Shown piece by piece: positions 1 through 7,821 of a DNA stretch of 64,000 nt. A model generated the notes under the pieces. That model made no database searches and was not told the DNA's origin. It worked only from the letters and a program-made list of their open reading frames with translations. This stretch comes from Parcubacteria group bacterium LiPW_15 (GTDB lineage: Bacteria; Patescibacteria; Paceibacteria; UBA6257; 2-01-FULL-56-20): the NCBI GenBank assembly GCA_007375645.1, contig VMER01000003.1, positions 1-64,000 on the forward strand. Direction: 5' to 3'. Every line of letters begins with the position of its first letter. The stretch's first letter is position 1. The translations under genes and the position numbers were made by a program.

Positions 1-132
1 TCTGGCTTGCTTCAGGAGTTCACTAGGGTTCAGGGTCATGATGACTACGACCGAAAGGATGGCTACGATGGCCAGGGTGACCAGGAGTTCGATGAGGGTG
101 AAGGAGCCTCTGTTTTTCAAAATTGATTTCAT
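1..132 (-). CDS. Type IV pilin-like protein (pseudopilin), N-terminus only
   Basis: The reverse strand from 132 to the window edge is open and starts with a short basic leader (KSILKNRG) followed by a prepilin cleavage and methylation motif: Gly-Ser, then FTLIELLVTLAIVAIL. This is the class III signal processed by a PilD-type peptidase, with the conserved Glu at +5 after the mature Phe, and the hydrophobic helix that anchors the pilin before assembly. After the helix comes NPSELLKQAR, as in small pseudopilins of CPR bacteria. The rest of the gene lies outside the window, so major pilin versus minor pseudopilin cannot be decided. The gene is too short for an ORF list but the motif is unmistakable. 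Confidence 0.85.
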   Translation of the reverse strand, partial: MKSILKNRGSFTLIELLVTLAIVAILSVVVIMTLNPSELLKQAR

Positions 133-144
133 TTCTGTCTGATT

Positions 145-2484
145 CTATCTTCCCTTCCAAATCCAGCTTTCGATTTCCTCCGGGTCGACGCCGAATTTGC
201 GAATGAATGCTCCGTGATCTTCCAATTTTTGCGCATACTTGCGGTCCAGATCTGCGGCTTTATTTTTGTCTAAAACCCCCGCCGCAGCCATCTTTTCAAA
301 AATTTCCCGAACCAGATGATACCGGCTCGTACCGTTTCTCACATGCATATCGAATGGGGTTGTGGTGGAACCGTTTTCCAGATATCCGTGCACCGAGAAT
401 CTCCCGCTCCCATCCTGTTCGTCAAAAAGTATTTGTTTCAAAGTCTGCGGGTAGCCGTGGAAATTAAAGATTACCGGTTTATTGTGCGTGAAATAGTCTT
501 CGAAGTATTTTCCGTCATTAGCCAGCCCGGTACGCCCGATGCCGAGCGAAGTCAATTCCATAATATTTACGAAGCGCATTTTTATTTCCGGCGCTTCGTC
601 CTTTGCCATATCCATGGCCGCAAGAGCTTCTTTGGTCAGATATTCCCCTGCCGCGGAGATAACTATGTCTGGGTCTTTGTCGCTCGCAAAATCCCAAATC
701 ATCAGTCCGTGGTCCAGCTCTTCTTCCGCCAATTCCGGCGTAAGCCACCTGGGCTCCAAAGTTTTTCCGGCAACTATCACATTTATCTCTTGCTTCGAGG
801 AAAGGCATTTCTTAAGAACCGCCAAAGTGCTATTACCATCCGGAGGGAAATACACATGTGTGAAAAGACCGGGGCGGTGAAGCATATCGTCGATAAACCC
901 CGGGTTTTGGTGGGAAAAGCCATTGTGCTCCTGTCTCCAGCCGGAAGAGGTCAATATATAGTTAAGCGAGGGGAATTTTCCGCGCCATGAAATATCCCTG
1001 GCCACAGAAATAAATTTGGCATATTGATCCGTCATACTGGAGACAATCTGAATAAAGGCTTCGTAGGAAGCAAAAACAGCGTGCCGGCCGGTCAGAATAT
1101 AGCTCTGGAAAAGACCCTGAAGGGTGTGCTCGGAGAGCATTTCCGTAACCCGGCCGTCGGACATAAGATCCTTATCCCAATCTTCTTTGGGCCAGACGAA
1201 CGAACGTCCGGTGAATTTAAAAATCTCATCCAGCTTATTGGAATAAGTTTCGTCGGGAGAAAAAAGTCGAAAGTTCTTATGCGCGGCATTCAGTTCGAAA
1301 ACTTTTCTTAAATACGCTCCGGCCCTCCTCATGCTGCTTGAGCCGACGGTACCGGGAATTGAAGCATCTTCCGAGAATTCTTTTATCTCCGGCAAAATAA
1401 GATCCTTGGTCTTTGTACCCATGGCTACGGAAGAATCGCCCATTTTCAAATGCGCCGCCGGAACAAACTCTTTTATCTCGTCTATAAAGCCTCTTTGGGG
1501 ATCAAAAAGCTCCTGGAAATCGTAAGACTTCAACCATTTTTCTACGGCATGAAGCTCGGTGCGATCTGTTTTGGCATTCGGGCCGACAACCTGGTGGGAA
1601 AGACAGTTCCCTTCTATTCTTTCGCCCTTCAGTTTTTTAATACCGGTCCAGCCTTTTGGAGTCCGAAGAACTATCATCGGAAAACGCGGAGAAACAATAT
1701 CCTCTCCTCCCTCGCGCGCCCGCCGTTGCAGTTCCCTTATCTTTTGATATGCTTCTTCCATAACTTCCGCCATTTTTTCATACGGATCTTTTCCGTCTAC
1801 TAAATATGGCTCATATCCATAGCCATAAAAAAGAGATTTTAGCTCCTTGTTGCTCATCCGGCCAAAAACCGTCGGCCCGGAGATTTTATATCCGTTCAGG
1901 TGGAGGATGGGCAAAACCGCTCCGTTATTTTTCGGACTCAAAAATTTATTTATATGCCAGGCCGTAGCAGCCGGACCGGTCTCCGCTTCTCCGTCGCCCA
2001 CAAGAACCGTGGCGATAAGATCCGGATTATCCAGCACCGCGCCATAGGCGTGAGAGAGCGAGTATCCAAGCTCGCCGCCTTCAAGTATCACGCCTGGAGT
2101 TCCGGGATTGGAGTGGCTCGGGAATCCATACGGCCAGCTGAAATTCCGAGAAATATATCCCAAGCCTTTTTCGTCTACGGTCGCCTCGGGGTAATATTTT
2201 CCGAGTGTTCCCTCCATAAAAAGATTGGTTTGTAGGGCGGGAAAACCATGACCGGGACCGAGAATAAAAATAAACTCGCTGCCGTGTTTTTTTATCAGAT
2301 AGTTAAGGTTGGCATAAACAAAATTAATTCCCGGGCAAGTTCCCCAATGGCCCAAAAGCCGAGGCTTGATGTCCTCAAAAGAAAGCTTTCTGTCCAGCAA
2401 AAAATTATCTTTCAGATATATCTGCGCCGCAGAAACATAATTTGCGGCACGCACGTACTTGCGAATAGATTCTATATCACCCAT
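145..2484 (-). CDS. xfp: Xylulose-5-phosphate/fructose-6-phosphate phosphoketolase
   Basis: A 779-residue thiamine-diphosphate enzyme of the phosphoketolase family, full length for the family (about 780-800). It cleaves xylulose-5-P (and often fructose-6-P) with phosphate to acetyl-P plus glyceraldehyde-3-P (or erythrose-4-P). Visible signatures are GHWGTCPG near residue 46, GPGHGFPA, EGGELGYSLSHAYG near 136, and the ThDP/Mg motif GDGEAETGP near 163. Cytosolic. In CPR genomes it is a common core of a reduced pentose-phosphate and acetate route; rpiB at the other end of the window fits the same pathway. Only 12 bp separate its stop from the pilin start, so the pilin could be co-transcribed behind it. 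Confidence 0.97.
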   Translation of the reverse strand: MGDIESIRKYVRAANYVSAAQIYLKDNFLLDRKLSFEDIKPRLLGHWGTCPGINFVYANLNYLIKKHGSEFIFILGPGHGFPALQTNLFMEGTLGKYYPEATVDEKGLGYISRNFSWPYGFPSHSNPGTPGVILEGGELGYSLSHAYGAVLDNPDLIATVLVGDGEAETGPAATAWHINKFLSPKNNGAVLPILHLNGYKISGPTVFGRMSNKELKSLFYGYGYEPYLVDGKDPYEKMAEVMEEAYQKIRELQRRAREGGEDIVSPRFPMIVLRTPKGWTGIKKLKGERIEGNCLSHQVVGPNAKTDRTELHAVEKWLKSYDFQELFDPQRGFIDEIKEFVPAAHLKMGDSSVAMGTKTKDLILPEIKEFSEDASIPGTVGSSSMRRAGAYLRKVFELNAAHKNFRLFSPDETYSNKLDEIFKFTGRSFVWPKEDWDKDLMSDGRVTEMLSEHTLQGLFQSYILTGRHAVFASYEAFIQIVSSMTDQYAKFISVARDISWRGKFPSLNYILTSSGWRQEHNGFSHQNPGFIDDMLHRPGLFTHVYFPPDGNSTLAVLKKCLSSKQEINVIVAGKTLEPRWLTPELAEEELDHGLMIWDFASDKDPDIVISAAGEYLTKEALAAMDMAKDEAPEIKMRFVNIMELTSLGIGRTGLANDGKYFEDYFTHNKPVIFNFHGYPQTLKQILFDEQDGSGRFSVHGYLENGSTTTPFDMHVRNGTSRYHLVREIFEKMAAAGVLDKNKAADLDRKYAQKLEDHGAFIRKFGVDPEEIESWIWKGR

Positions 2485-2508
2485 AGGTTAATTATACCTT
2501 GTGCGCTC

Positions 2509-2540
2509 CAAAAAAAAGAAAAAGCCCCTTTCGGGGCGGG
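2509..2540 (-). terminator. Intrinsic terminator after the 84-aa-type small gene
   Basis: On the minus strand GCCCC-GAAA-GGGGC (2524-2537) is followed by a long U tract with one C. It closes the transcript of the small gene at 2552-2800. Confidence 0.8.
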
Positions 2541-2551
2541 AGCTGCTCAGG

Positions 2552-2800
2552 TTAGCAGCAGAAATCTCTAGGCGCTCGGTTCCGATCCTTTTCGGAGATG
2601 ACAACCTGCGGTCCGAGAACCACGGAAAGAACGAATTCCCAGCTATGGGAACACCAGGGTAGGTCGACTTCTCTGCCGGGTCCGGTCAAGAAGTAGTGAA
2701 CGGATTCGGTGAGGGCATCCAGGTCGCCGCTTCCATTCATGAGCCAGATCCGGATTCGGCTCTCATGGGTAAGTCTCTCGGCAGCCGCTTTAGCAGGCAT
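2552..2800 (-). CDS. Small hypothetical protein in its own transcription unit
   Basis: About 82 residues, no family recognised. It begins MPAKAAAERLTHESRIR and ends with two Cys. I prefer the ATG at 2800 over that at 2806, because the Shine-Dalgarno AGAAGG ends six bases before 2800 and overlaps the upstream ATG. A sigma70-like promoter (TTGACC, 17 bp, TACAAT) lies upstream at 2841-2869 and a strong terminator follows, so this is a monocistronic unit. The C-terminal codons sit in a GCTGCT/AGCAGC inverted repeat. The regulatory frame supports expression better than the composition does; a short regulatory RNA is the alternative. Confidence 0.5.
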   Translation of the reverse strand: MPAKAAAERLTHESRIRIWLMNGSGDLDALTESVHYFLTGPGREVDLPWCSHSWEFVLSVVLGPQVVISEKDRNRAPRDFCC

Positions 2801-2840
2801 AAGCATCCTTCTCTCTCTAAGGCGTTGAAGAACCTCACAG

Positions 2841-2869
2841 ATTGTACCCTAAAAACCGGCGCAGGTCAA
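2841..2869 (-). promoter_or_regulatory. Sigma70-type promoter for the small gene at 2552-2800
   Basis: Reading the minus strand: TTGACC (2869-2864), a 17-bp spacer, TACAAT (2846-2841). The -35 box overlaps the last codons of the upstream DUF1295 gene. Confidence 0.65.
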
Positions 2870-3585
2870 ATCTCAAAAATTTCTTCAGTGGCCGTATTTC
2901 GGGAGTTCTTTAGGATCACAAGAGTTATCGCAAGCGGTCCGACAATGGTCAGATATCCATACGGCAAAGGAAGGGCCATCAAAAATATCCCCCACCATTC
3001 GGCCGCCTCGCCCAAATAATTCGGATGGCTGAAAATTAACCACAGGCCGCCTTCCATCGCCTTTCCTTTGTTTTCCGGAACCCTAAGAAATTTAGAAAGT
3101 TGCCGGTCGCTCGCCGCCTCAAATAGGAATCCCAAAAGCCACAGCCCCGCGCCCAGGAAATCCAAAAACTCAAGTTCGCCTCCGCCGAACGTGTTTATAT
3201 AAACAACCGGCACCGCCACAAGCAAAAGCAGAACTCCCCGGAACATGAATATTTTGAGATAGCTCCTCAGGAAGAAGTACTTACCCCACTCCTCCCTCAA
3301 TTTGCGATAGCGAGAACTTTCGCCCCTGCCGCTATTTCTCCAAAAAACGGACATGGAAAGCCTAAGCCCCCAGACAAAAACCAAAAGCGAAACGAGTATC
3401 GGACGAAAGCTCGCGTTCTCATAAGAAACAAGTATGAGCATAGTGAGCAGTATGAAACCCAAGCCCCAAGCGACGTCTATAAGATCACTGCGCTTTGCCA
3501 CAGTTGCGACAACATACCAAAGCGTCATATAGATGAACACGAACAACGCTCCGTGCGCCAGGGTGTCTAAGAATATATCTGCCAT
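2866..3585 (-). CDS. DUF1295 (steroid-reductase-like) membrane protein
   Basis: A 239-residue integral membrane protein with about six hydrophobic segments. The N-terminal signature SDLIDVAWGLGF and the C-terminal SHPNYLGEAAEWWGIF are typical of the DUF1295 family, which belongs to the same superfamily as 3-oxo-5-alpha-steroid 4-dehydrogenases and isoprenylcysteine carboxyl methyltransferases. Substrate is unknown; an NAD(P)H-dependent reductase or a methyltransferase acting on a lipid are the usual guesses. The start at 3585 gives MADIFLDTL. The gene stands alone, ending over the promoter of the next minus-strand gene. Confidence 0.85.
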   Translation of the reverse strand: MADIFLDTLAHGALFVFIYMTLWYVVATVAKRSDLIDVAWGLGFILLTMLILVSYENASFRPILVSLLVFVWGLRLSMSVFWRNSGRGESSRYRKLREEWGKYFFLRSYLKIFMFRGVLLLLVAVPVVYINTFGGGELEFLDFLGAGLWLLGFLFEAASDRQLSKFLRVPENKGKAMEGGLWLIFSHPNYLGEAAEWWGIFLMALPLPYGYLTIVGPLAITLVILKNSRNTATEEIFEI

Positions 3586-3622
3586 ACGGGGAATTATAAA
3601 CTATGCCTCAGAAAACAAGGAA

Positions 3623-3651
3623 TTGACTCTCCCGACCGCCGATGATACAAA
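3623..3651 (+). promoter_or_regulatory. Sigma70-type promoter for the lipoprotein gene
   Basis: TTGACT (3623-3628), 17 bp, TACAAA (3646-3651), followed 28 bp later by the ATG at 3680. Confidence 0.6.
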
Positions 3652-3679
3652 TTAATCAGCGAACCGAACGGAGGTATGT

Positions 3680-3993
3680 ATGAAAAGGTCCCTGCTTTTC
3701 GGCTTGATCTTGATTGCCACATCCACAACCGCCTGCTCGACACTCGAGAACAAAACGTACCGCGTAGGCTGTGCATCGTGGAAGTGGAAAAGGACCTGGA
3801 CAGAACGCTATACGAGAGAGTCGTCGTCGTCCAGGAAATCGATTCCGAGCATTATGAGGTTTCCTTTCCGGACTCCGGAGGCAAATCCAACTCCATCGTG
3901 GAAAAGAAATCCGTGGAATTCATGAGGTGCCCCTTTTCCTTCGGTGGAACGAACATACTGAATTTGGGGTTAAGATCCGCGGACTCCAGATAA
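3680..3993 (+). pseudogene. Small lipoprotein, apparently frameshifted
   Basis: The start is the ATG at 3680, five bases after GGAGG; the ATG at 3676 is only one base from it. From 3680 the frame gives MKRSLLFGLILIATSTTACS, a good lipoprotein signal with a lipobox ending in TAC followed by Ser. Shortly after ENKTYRVG this frame becomes Trp/Arg/Ser-rich and looks non-coding. The other frame (same as 3676) then has a balanced acidic sequence from VEVEKDLD to the stop at 3993. A -1 shift around 3745-3770, for example at AACAAAACG, would join them into one lipoprotein of about 104 residues. Sequencing error, programmed shift or true pseudogene cannot be told apart here. Confidence 0.6.
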
Positions 3994-4003
3994 TCCAGAG
4001 ACG

Positions 4004-4030
4004 AACCGGCCACTAGGCCGGTTTATTTCG
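4004..4030 (+). terminator. Intrinsic terminator after the lipoprotein
   Basis: Perfect 8-bp stem AACCGGCC-ACTA-GGCCGGTT (4004-4023) followed by TATTT. Confidence 0.8.
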
Positions 4031-4069
4031 CCCCATCCAAACTTTTGTTTCCCATGTTATGATTTAAAA

Positions 4070-4468
4070 ATGCTTAAGGGATTCAAACAATTTATTTTGC
4101 GCGGAAACGTGGTAGATCTGGCGGTCGGCGTGGTCATCGGCGCGGCTTTTACCACGCTGGTTAACTCCCTGGTCAAGGACCTCCTGACCCCGCTTATCGC
4201 GGCTATAGCGAAGCAGCCGGATTTTTCGGGCATCATCTTCACCATCAACGGCAGTGCTTTTATGCTCGGCACCTTCCTCAACGCCCTAATATCCTTTGTT
4301 ATAGTTGCCGCGGCAGTTTACTTTTTTGTGGTAGCTCCGATAAATACGCTGACCGCCAAAATGCGCAAGGAACCTCCGGCGGACCCAACCTATAAAAAAT
4401 GTCCGCTCTGTCTTTCTGAAATACCCATAGACGCCAAAAAGTGCGCCTTCTGCGCCTCCGATCTTTAA
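4070..4468 (+). CDS. mscL: Large-conductance mechanosensitive channel MscL
   Basis: A 132-residue two-helix channel of the inner membrane that releases solutes under hypo-osmotic stress. The first helix carries the conserved GNVVDLAVGVVIGAAF, followed by the periplasmic loop and a second helix near residues 70-95. Unlike the usual short charged C-terminal helix, this one ends in a CxxC...CxxC zinc-ribbon-like tail (CPLC at about 108, CAFC at about 126). Such tails occur in some MscL proteins; the role is not known. The gene is a single unit closed by its own terminator. Confidence 0.95.
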   Translation: MLKGFKQFILRGNVVDLAVGVVIGAAFTTLVNSLVKDLLTPLIAAIAKQPDFSGIIFTINGSAFMLGTFLNALISFVIVAAAVYFFVVAPINTLTAKMRKEPPADPTYKKCPLCLSEIPIDAKKCAFCASDL

Positions 4469-4485
4469 ATATAATCGCAAAAGAG

Positions 4486-4510
4486 CCGGGGTGGACGCCT
4501 CGGTTTTTTT
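4486..4510 (+). terminator. Intrinsic terminator after mscL
   Basis: CCGGGG-TGGACG-CCTCGG stem (one G-T pair) followed by seven T. Confidence 0.75.
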
Positions 4511-4551
4511 GTATTATTCTTTTGAGGCTAGAAACATAATCATCAAACAAA

Positions 4552-5619
4552 ATGGAGGAGAATAAAAAAATACAAAAGGCAAAAAAAGGCAAAGTTAAGC
4601 AATCGGAAGTAGAAATAGAGGCGGAGATCTCTCCGGAAGTACTCGCCGAACACAAAGACTATGTCCTTTCCGAAATAAGAAAAGAGTTCACGATGCCCGG
4701 ATTCCGAAAGGGCATGGTTCCCGAAAACATCGTCCTCCAGAATATAAATGCGGATTCCCTTCTTCACGAAGCCGCGGAATCGGCGCTTAAGGAACTCTAC
4801 CCGGAAATTTTGGCTATGGTCGAAGTTAGTCCGGTAACCCCTCCGCAAATAAATATAGTGAAGCTTGCGGAAGGAAATCCTCTGGAAGTGAAAATTAAGG
4901 TTGGCGTGCATCCGGAAATAAAGCTTGCGAATTACAAAAAGATCGCCAAAAAGATCTGGGAAGAAAAGGAAAAGCCGTCTGTGGACGAAAAAGAAGTGGA
5001 AGAAGTTGTTACCCATCTCCGGGAAATGCACAAACATCCGAGCGAAAGCGGTCCGGACAAGGAAGCCGTAACCCTTCCGGAGCTCACCGACGAAGAAGTA
5101 AAACACTTCGGAAAATTTGAGAATGTCGCCGATTTCAAAGCCAAGATCAAAGAGAATCTTCTTTCCGAGAAAACACACGAGGCGGATAAGCGCGCCAGAG
5201 ACAAGATGGTAAGAGACATCGTGGCGGATTCCACCCTTGAACTCCCGCCCATGCTTGTGGAGCTTGAGCTATCCGATCTGAAGGAAGATTTTGCGCAAAG
5301 CTTGAAAGATAACGGAGAGACCATCGAAAGGTTCCTGGAACGAACAAAAAAGACCGCCGAAGGCGTGGATCGGGACCACAAAGAATACGTTGAAAAATCT
5401 CTTAAAACCAGATTTATTCTCTCGGAACTCCTGAGGGCCGAAAAGATAACCGCGGATCCGGGAGAAGTTGAAAAAGAGGCTATGGTTATACGAAACTATC
5501 GACCCGACATGGATGAAGAAAAAGCCCGGGCCTACGCGGAGTCTATGCTTCTAAACGAAAAACTGTTCGCGATGCTTGAGGGACGGGAACCGGAGAAAGC
5601 TGAAGAAAAAACCTCCTAA
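4552..5619 (+). CDS. tig: Trigger factor without PPIase domain
   Basis: A 355-residue ribosome-associated chaperone that receives nascent chains at the exit tunnel. The N-terminal ribosome-binding domain has the signature PGFRKGMVP near residue 50 (family consensus GFRKGxxP). From about residue 115 it runs straight into a long helical region homologous to the C-terminal chaperone arms (ADFKAKIKENLL, then DIVADSTLELPPMLVELEL). The FKBP-type prolyl isomerase domain of about 90 residues found in the 430-residue E. coli protein is missing. The acidic insert at 150-185 (EKPSVDEKEVEEV... to the LPELTDEEV region) marks where the domain is normally linked. Confidence 0.9.
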   Translation: MEENKKIQKAKKGKVKQSEVEIEAEISPEVLAEHKDYVLSEIRKEFTMPGFRKGMVPENIVLQNINADSLLHEAAESALKELYPEILAMVEVSPVTPPQINIVKLAEGNPLEVKIKVGVHPEIKLANYKKIAKKIWEEKEKPSVDEKEVEEVVTHLREMHKHPSESGPDKEAVTLPELTDEEVKHFGKFENVADFKAKIKENLLSEKTHEADKRARDKMVRDIVADSTLELPPMLVELELSDLKEDFAQSLKDNGETIERFLERTKKTAEGVDRDHKEYVEKSLKTRFILSELLRAEKITADPGEVEKEAMVIRNYRPDMDEEKARAYAESMLLNEKLFAMLEGREPEKAEEKTS

Positions 5620-5638
5620 TGGAGGTTTTTTCTTTTTT
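5606..5638 (+). terminator. Intrinsic terminator overlapping the tig stop codon
   Basis: AAAACCTCC-TAAT-GGAGGTTTT; the TAA stop forms the loop, followed by a T-rich tract. Confidence 0.85.
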
Positions 5639-5645
5639 CTGAAAT

Positions 5646-6335
5646 CTAGATTTCGTAAACCACGTCTTTACGCTCCACCACTATCTCCCAATTATGTTTT
5701 TTGGCATACGTATATAATTTTTTGTTCGGGTTGAAGGCTATCGGATGGTCTACCATTTTTAAAAAGGGTATGTCGCTTTCCGTGTCCCCCGCGCCGACAG
5801 ACCCCTTGAGGGTAAGCCCGCCCATATCAAGCACGCGCTCCACTATTTTTGCCTTATCAAAGATTAACTCGGAAAACATGGTTTCCCCCGTAAATTTTCC
5901 GTTCTTATCCACCTCGCTCATTGCCCCATACACCTTGTTAAAACCAAGCGCTTTGCAAAAATTCTCCACCGCAAGCTTCGGGGAATGGGAGATGGCCAAA
6001 ACAAAATAGTTTTTTGCCTTCAATTTTTTGACCAGATCCCGAGTGAATCGATATGTTCTTCCTCTCTGCTGCACAACTACCCGATGGGCGATTTTTCTTA
6101 GATCCAAATACTTTACACCACGCAGATTGCCCTCAAAAACCTTGATAACCGCATTAATATAGTCCGCGTAGCTGCCTTCGCGGTTTAGCCAATCCTCCCG
6201 CTCCCGTTCATAGATCTTTTCTAACCCTTTTTGAAAGATTCCCTCCCCGATAAGTTCTTCCACTAACTGGATTAATAGGCTGGAACGGAAGATCGTTCCA
6301 TCCACGTCAAAAATAGCGAGTTTCTTTTCCTTCAT
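5646..6335 (-). CDS. HAD-IB family phosphatase (SerB-like)
   Basis: A 229-residue cytosolic hydrolase of haloacid dehalogenase subfamily IB. Motif I is FDVDGTI at residues 9-15 with both catalytic Asp; motif II is the Ser in AISHSP near 115; motif IV is GAGDTESDIPFL near 183. These match phosphoserine phosphatase-like and CicA-like enzymes. The cap between about 20 and 90 is helical, as in IB members. The substrate cannot be named from sequence. It converges on tig and is separated from it by the tig terminator. Confidence 0.88.
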   Translation of the reverse strand: MKEKKLAIFDVDGTIFRSSLLIQLVEELIGEGIFQKGLEKIYEREREDWLNREGSYADYINAVIKVFEGNLRGVKYLDLRKIAHRVVVQQRGRTYRFTRDLVKKLKAKNYFVLAISHSPKLAVENFCKALGFNKVYGAMSEVDKNGKFTGETMFSELIFDKAKIVERVLDMGGLTLKGSVGAGDTESDIPFLKMVDHPIAFNPNKKLYTYAKKHNWEIVVERKDVVYEI

Positions 6336-6371
6336 AAACCGAATTATAACACCCTTTTAGCCCGCGAAGCA

Positions 6372-7646
6372 TCATCGGAGAAGCGCGTAGAACATTGCGG
6401 CGGCAGCGATACTCATTATGCCGAAAGTCATCCAAACTAAGGTTCGAGAGAGCGGGCCCCCGCTCCATTCACCCATTATTTTCTTGTTTGCGGATATCTT
6501 AGCAATCAGGAACAAAAGCGGCACGGCGGCTACTCCATTAAATACCGCGGCAAATATCAAAGCTTGGATCGGATCGATACCGATAAAATTAATGGTCAGT
6601 CCGATAAGCGTCGCGATGGTTATTACCCCATAGAATCCATGGGCTTTTTTAAATTTTCGGTTCAACCCCTCCTTCCAATTCATGGCTTCGGAGAGCGCGT
6701 AGGATGCCGAAGCGGAAAGAACGGGGATGGCCAAGAGTCCAAGGCCGATAATACCGGCGGCAAATATGAGCTTTGCGAGAAATCCCGCGTTCGCGAAGGT
6801 CTGAACCAGCGGTTCCAAGGCCCTTGCGGCATCCGCAGCGGTACTGACATTTGTAATCCCGTTCCCGTGAAGAACCGTGGCCGCCACAACAAGAATGCTC
6901 CAAGCGGCGATCTGCGAAAAAAACATTCCAGAGAAATTATCCAAACGTAAAAGCTTCATAAATCTTTTCGTAAGGCGCGGTTCGCCGTGATGGATCAGTT
7001 TGTGCTCTCGCTCCTCTTCCACTTCCTCCGAAGCCTGCCAAAAAAACATGTATGGAGAGATCGTTGTCCCGAAAACTCCGGTGATAATAAAAAGGAAAGC
7101 GAAGTTGAACTCTATATTCGGAACAAAGGTCGTCCGGAGTATCTCTCCCCATGGCTGGTCCATAAGAAAAACCGTAAGAGGATATGCCAAAAGTGCCAAT
7201 GTTAGCCATTTTAAAAACTTGGCGTAAGCGCGATAAGAAATGAATACTTCCAAGATCAAAATAAGCGCCGTGAATCCCAGAATGAGCACTGGAAAGCTGA
7301 TAGGTAAAATAAGATTCGCTGCAGCTCCCAAGGCGCCGATATCCGCTCCGATATTGATAGTATTTGCGAGCACCACCAAAATTACCGCGCCATAAAGTAT
7401 TTTCTTGTTGTAGTTCTCTTTTATTATCTCTGCCAAACCTTTTCCGGTCGCCGCACCGATGCGCGCACAAGCCTCCTGAACCGCCGCCATAAACGGCAGG
7501 AGGAACACCGCAGTCCAAAGTTGGCCATAGCCGAATTGAGCGCCGGCTTGGCTGTAAGTAGCGGTTCCCGCCGGATCATCGTCCGCGGCTCCGGTTATTA
7601 TGCCGGGACCAAGACTCTTAAAAAAGCTTTTAATTTTACGGATCAT
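6372..7646 (-). CDS. NRAMP-family metal transporter with atypical metal-site motifs
   Basis: About 424 residues and 11 hydrophobic segments, matching the LeuT-fold NRAMP family (COG1914). I start at the ATG 7646 (MIRKIKSFFKSLGPGI); the open frame further upstream is not family-like and overlaps the tRNA promoter side. In TM1 the family DPGN motif reads DPAG (in GAADDDPAGTATY). In TM6 the family MPH motif reads SPY (TTISPYMFFWQ), so the Met that favours transition metals is replaced by Ser. The gene is therefore probably a divergent NRAMP-related importer whose ion, for example Mg, Mn or Al, is uncertain. It ends close to the HAD gene on the same strand. Confidence 0.85.
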   Translation of the reverse strand: MIRKIKSFFKSLGPGIITGAADDDPAGTATYSQAGAQFGYGQLWTAVFLLPFMAAVQEACARIGAATGKGLAEIIKENYNKKILYGAVILVVLANTINIGADIGALGAAANLILPISFPVLILGFTALILILEVFISYRAYAKFLKWLTLALLAYPLTVFLMDQPWGEILRTTFVPNIEFNFAFLFIITGVFGTTISPYMFFWQASEEVEEEREHKLIHHGEPRLTKRFMKLLRLDNFSGMFFSQIAAWSILVVAATVLHGNGITNVSTAADAARALEPLVQTFANAGFLAKLIFAAGIIGLGLLAIPVLSASASYALSEAMNWKEGLNRKFKKAHGFYGVITIATLIGLTINFIGIDPIQALIFAAVFNGVAAVPLLFLIAKISANKKIMGEWSGGPLSRTLVWMTFGIMSIAAAAMFYALLR

Positions 7647-7696
7647 ATATGTGAAAGTATAACAGAAAAACCGAGGCCTCCGGCCCGAACGGCTAT

Positions 7697-7725
7697 TTGA
7701 AAAAATATGCGAGTTTGGGTAGTAT
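7697..7725 (+). promoter_or_regulatory. Promoter of tRNA-Asn
   Basis: TTGAAA (7697-7702), 17 bp, TAGTAT (7720-7725), 25 bp before the mature tRNA 5' end. Confidence 0.55.
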
Positions 7726-7750
7726 ATAACCGTTCCCAAAAAGAACAGAT

Positions 7751-7821
7751 TCCGCGGTAGCTCAGCGGTAGAGCGGCTCCCTGTTAAGGAGATGGTCGTA
7801 GGTTCGATCCCTACCCGCGGA
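7751..7821 (+). tRNA. tRNA-Asn (GTT)
   Basis: Cloverleaf: acceptor TCCGCGG/CCGCGGA, D-arm GCTC...GAGC, anticodon loop CTGTTAA giving GTT, T-arm TAGG-TTCGATC-CCTA, discriminator A; CCA is not encoded. The 3' end is the integration site of the mobile elements to the right and overlaps the last codons of the minus-strand serine recombinase. Confidence 0.95.
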
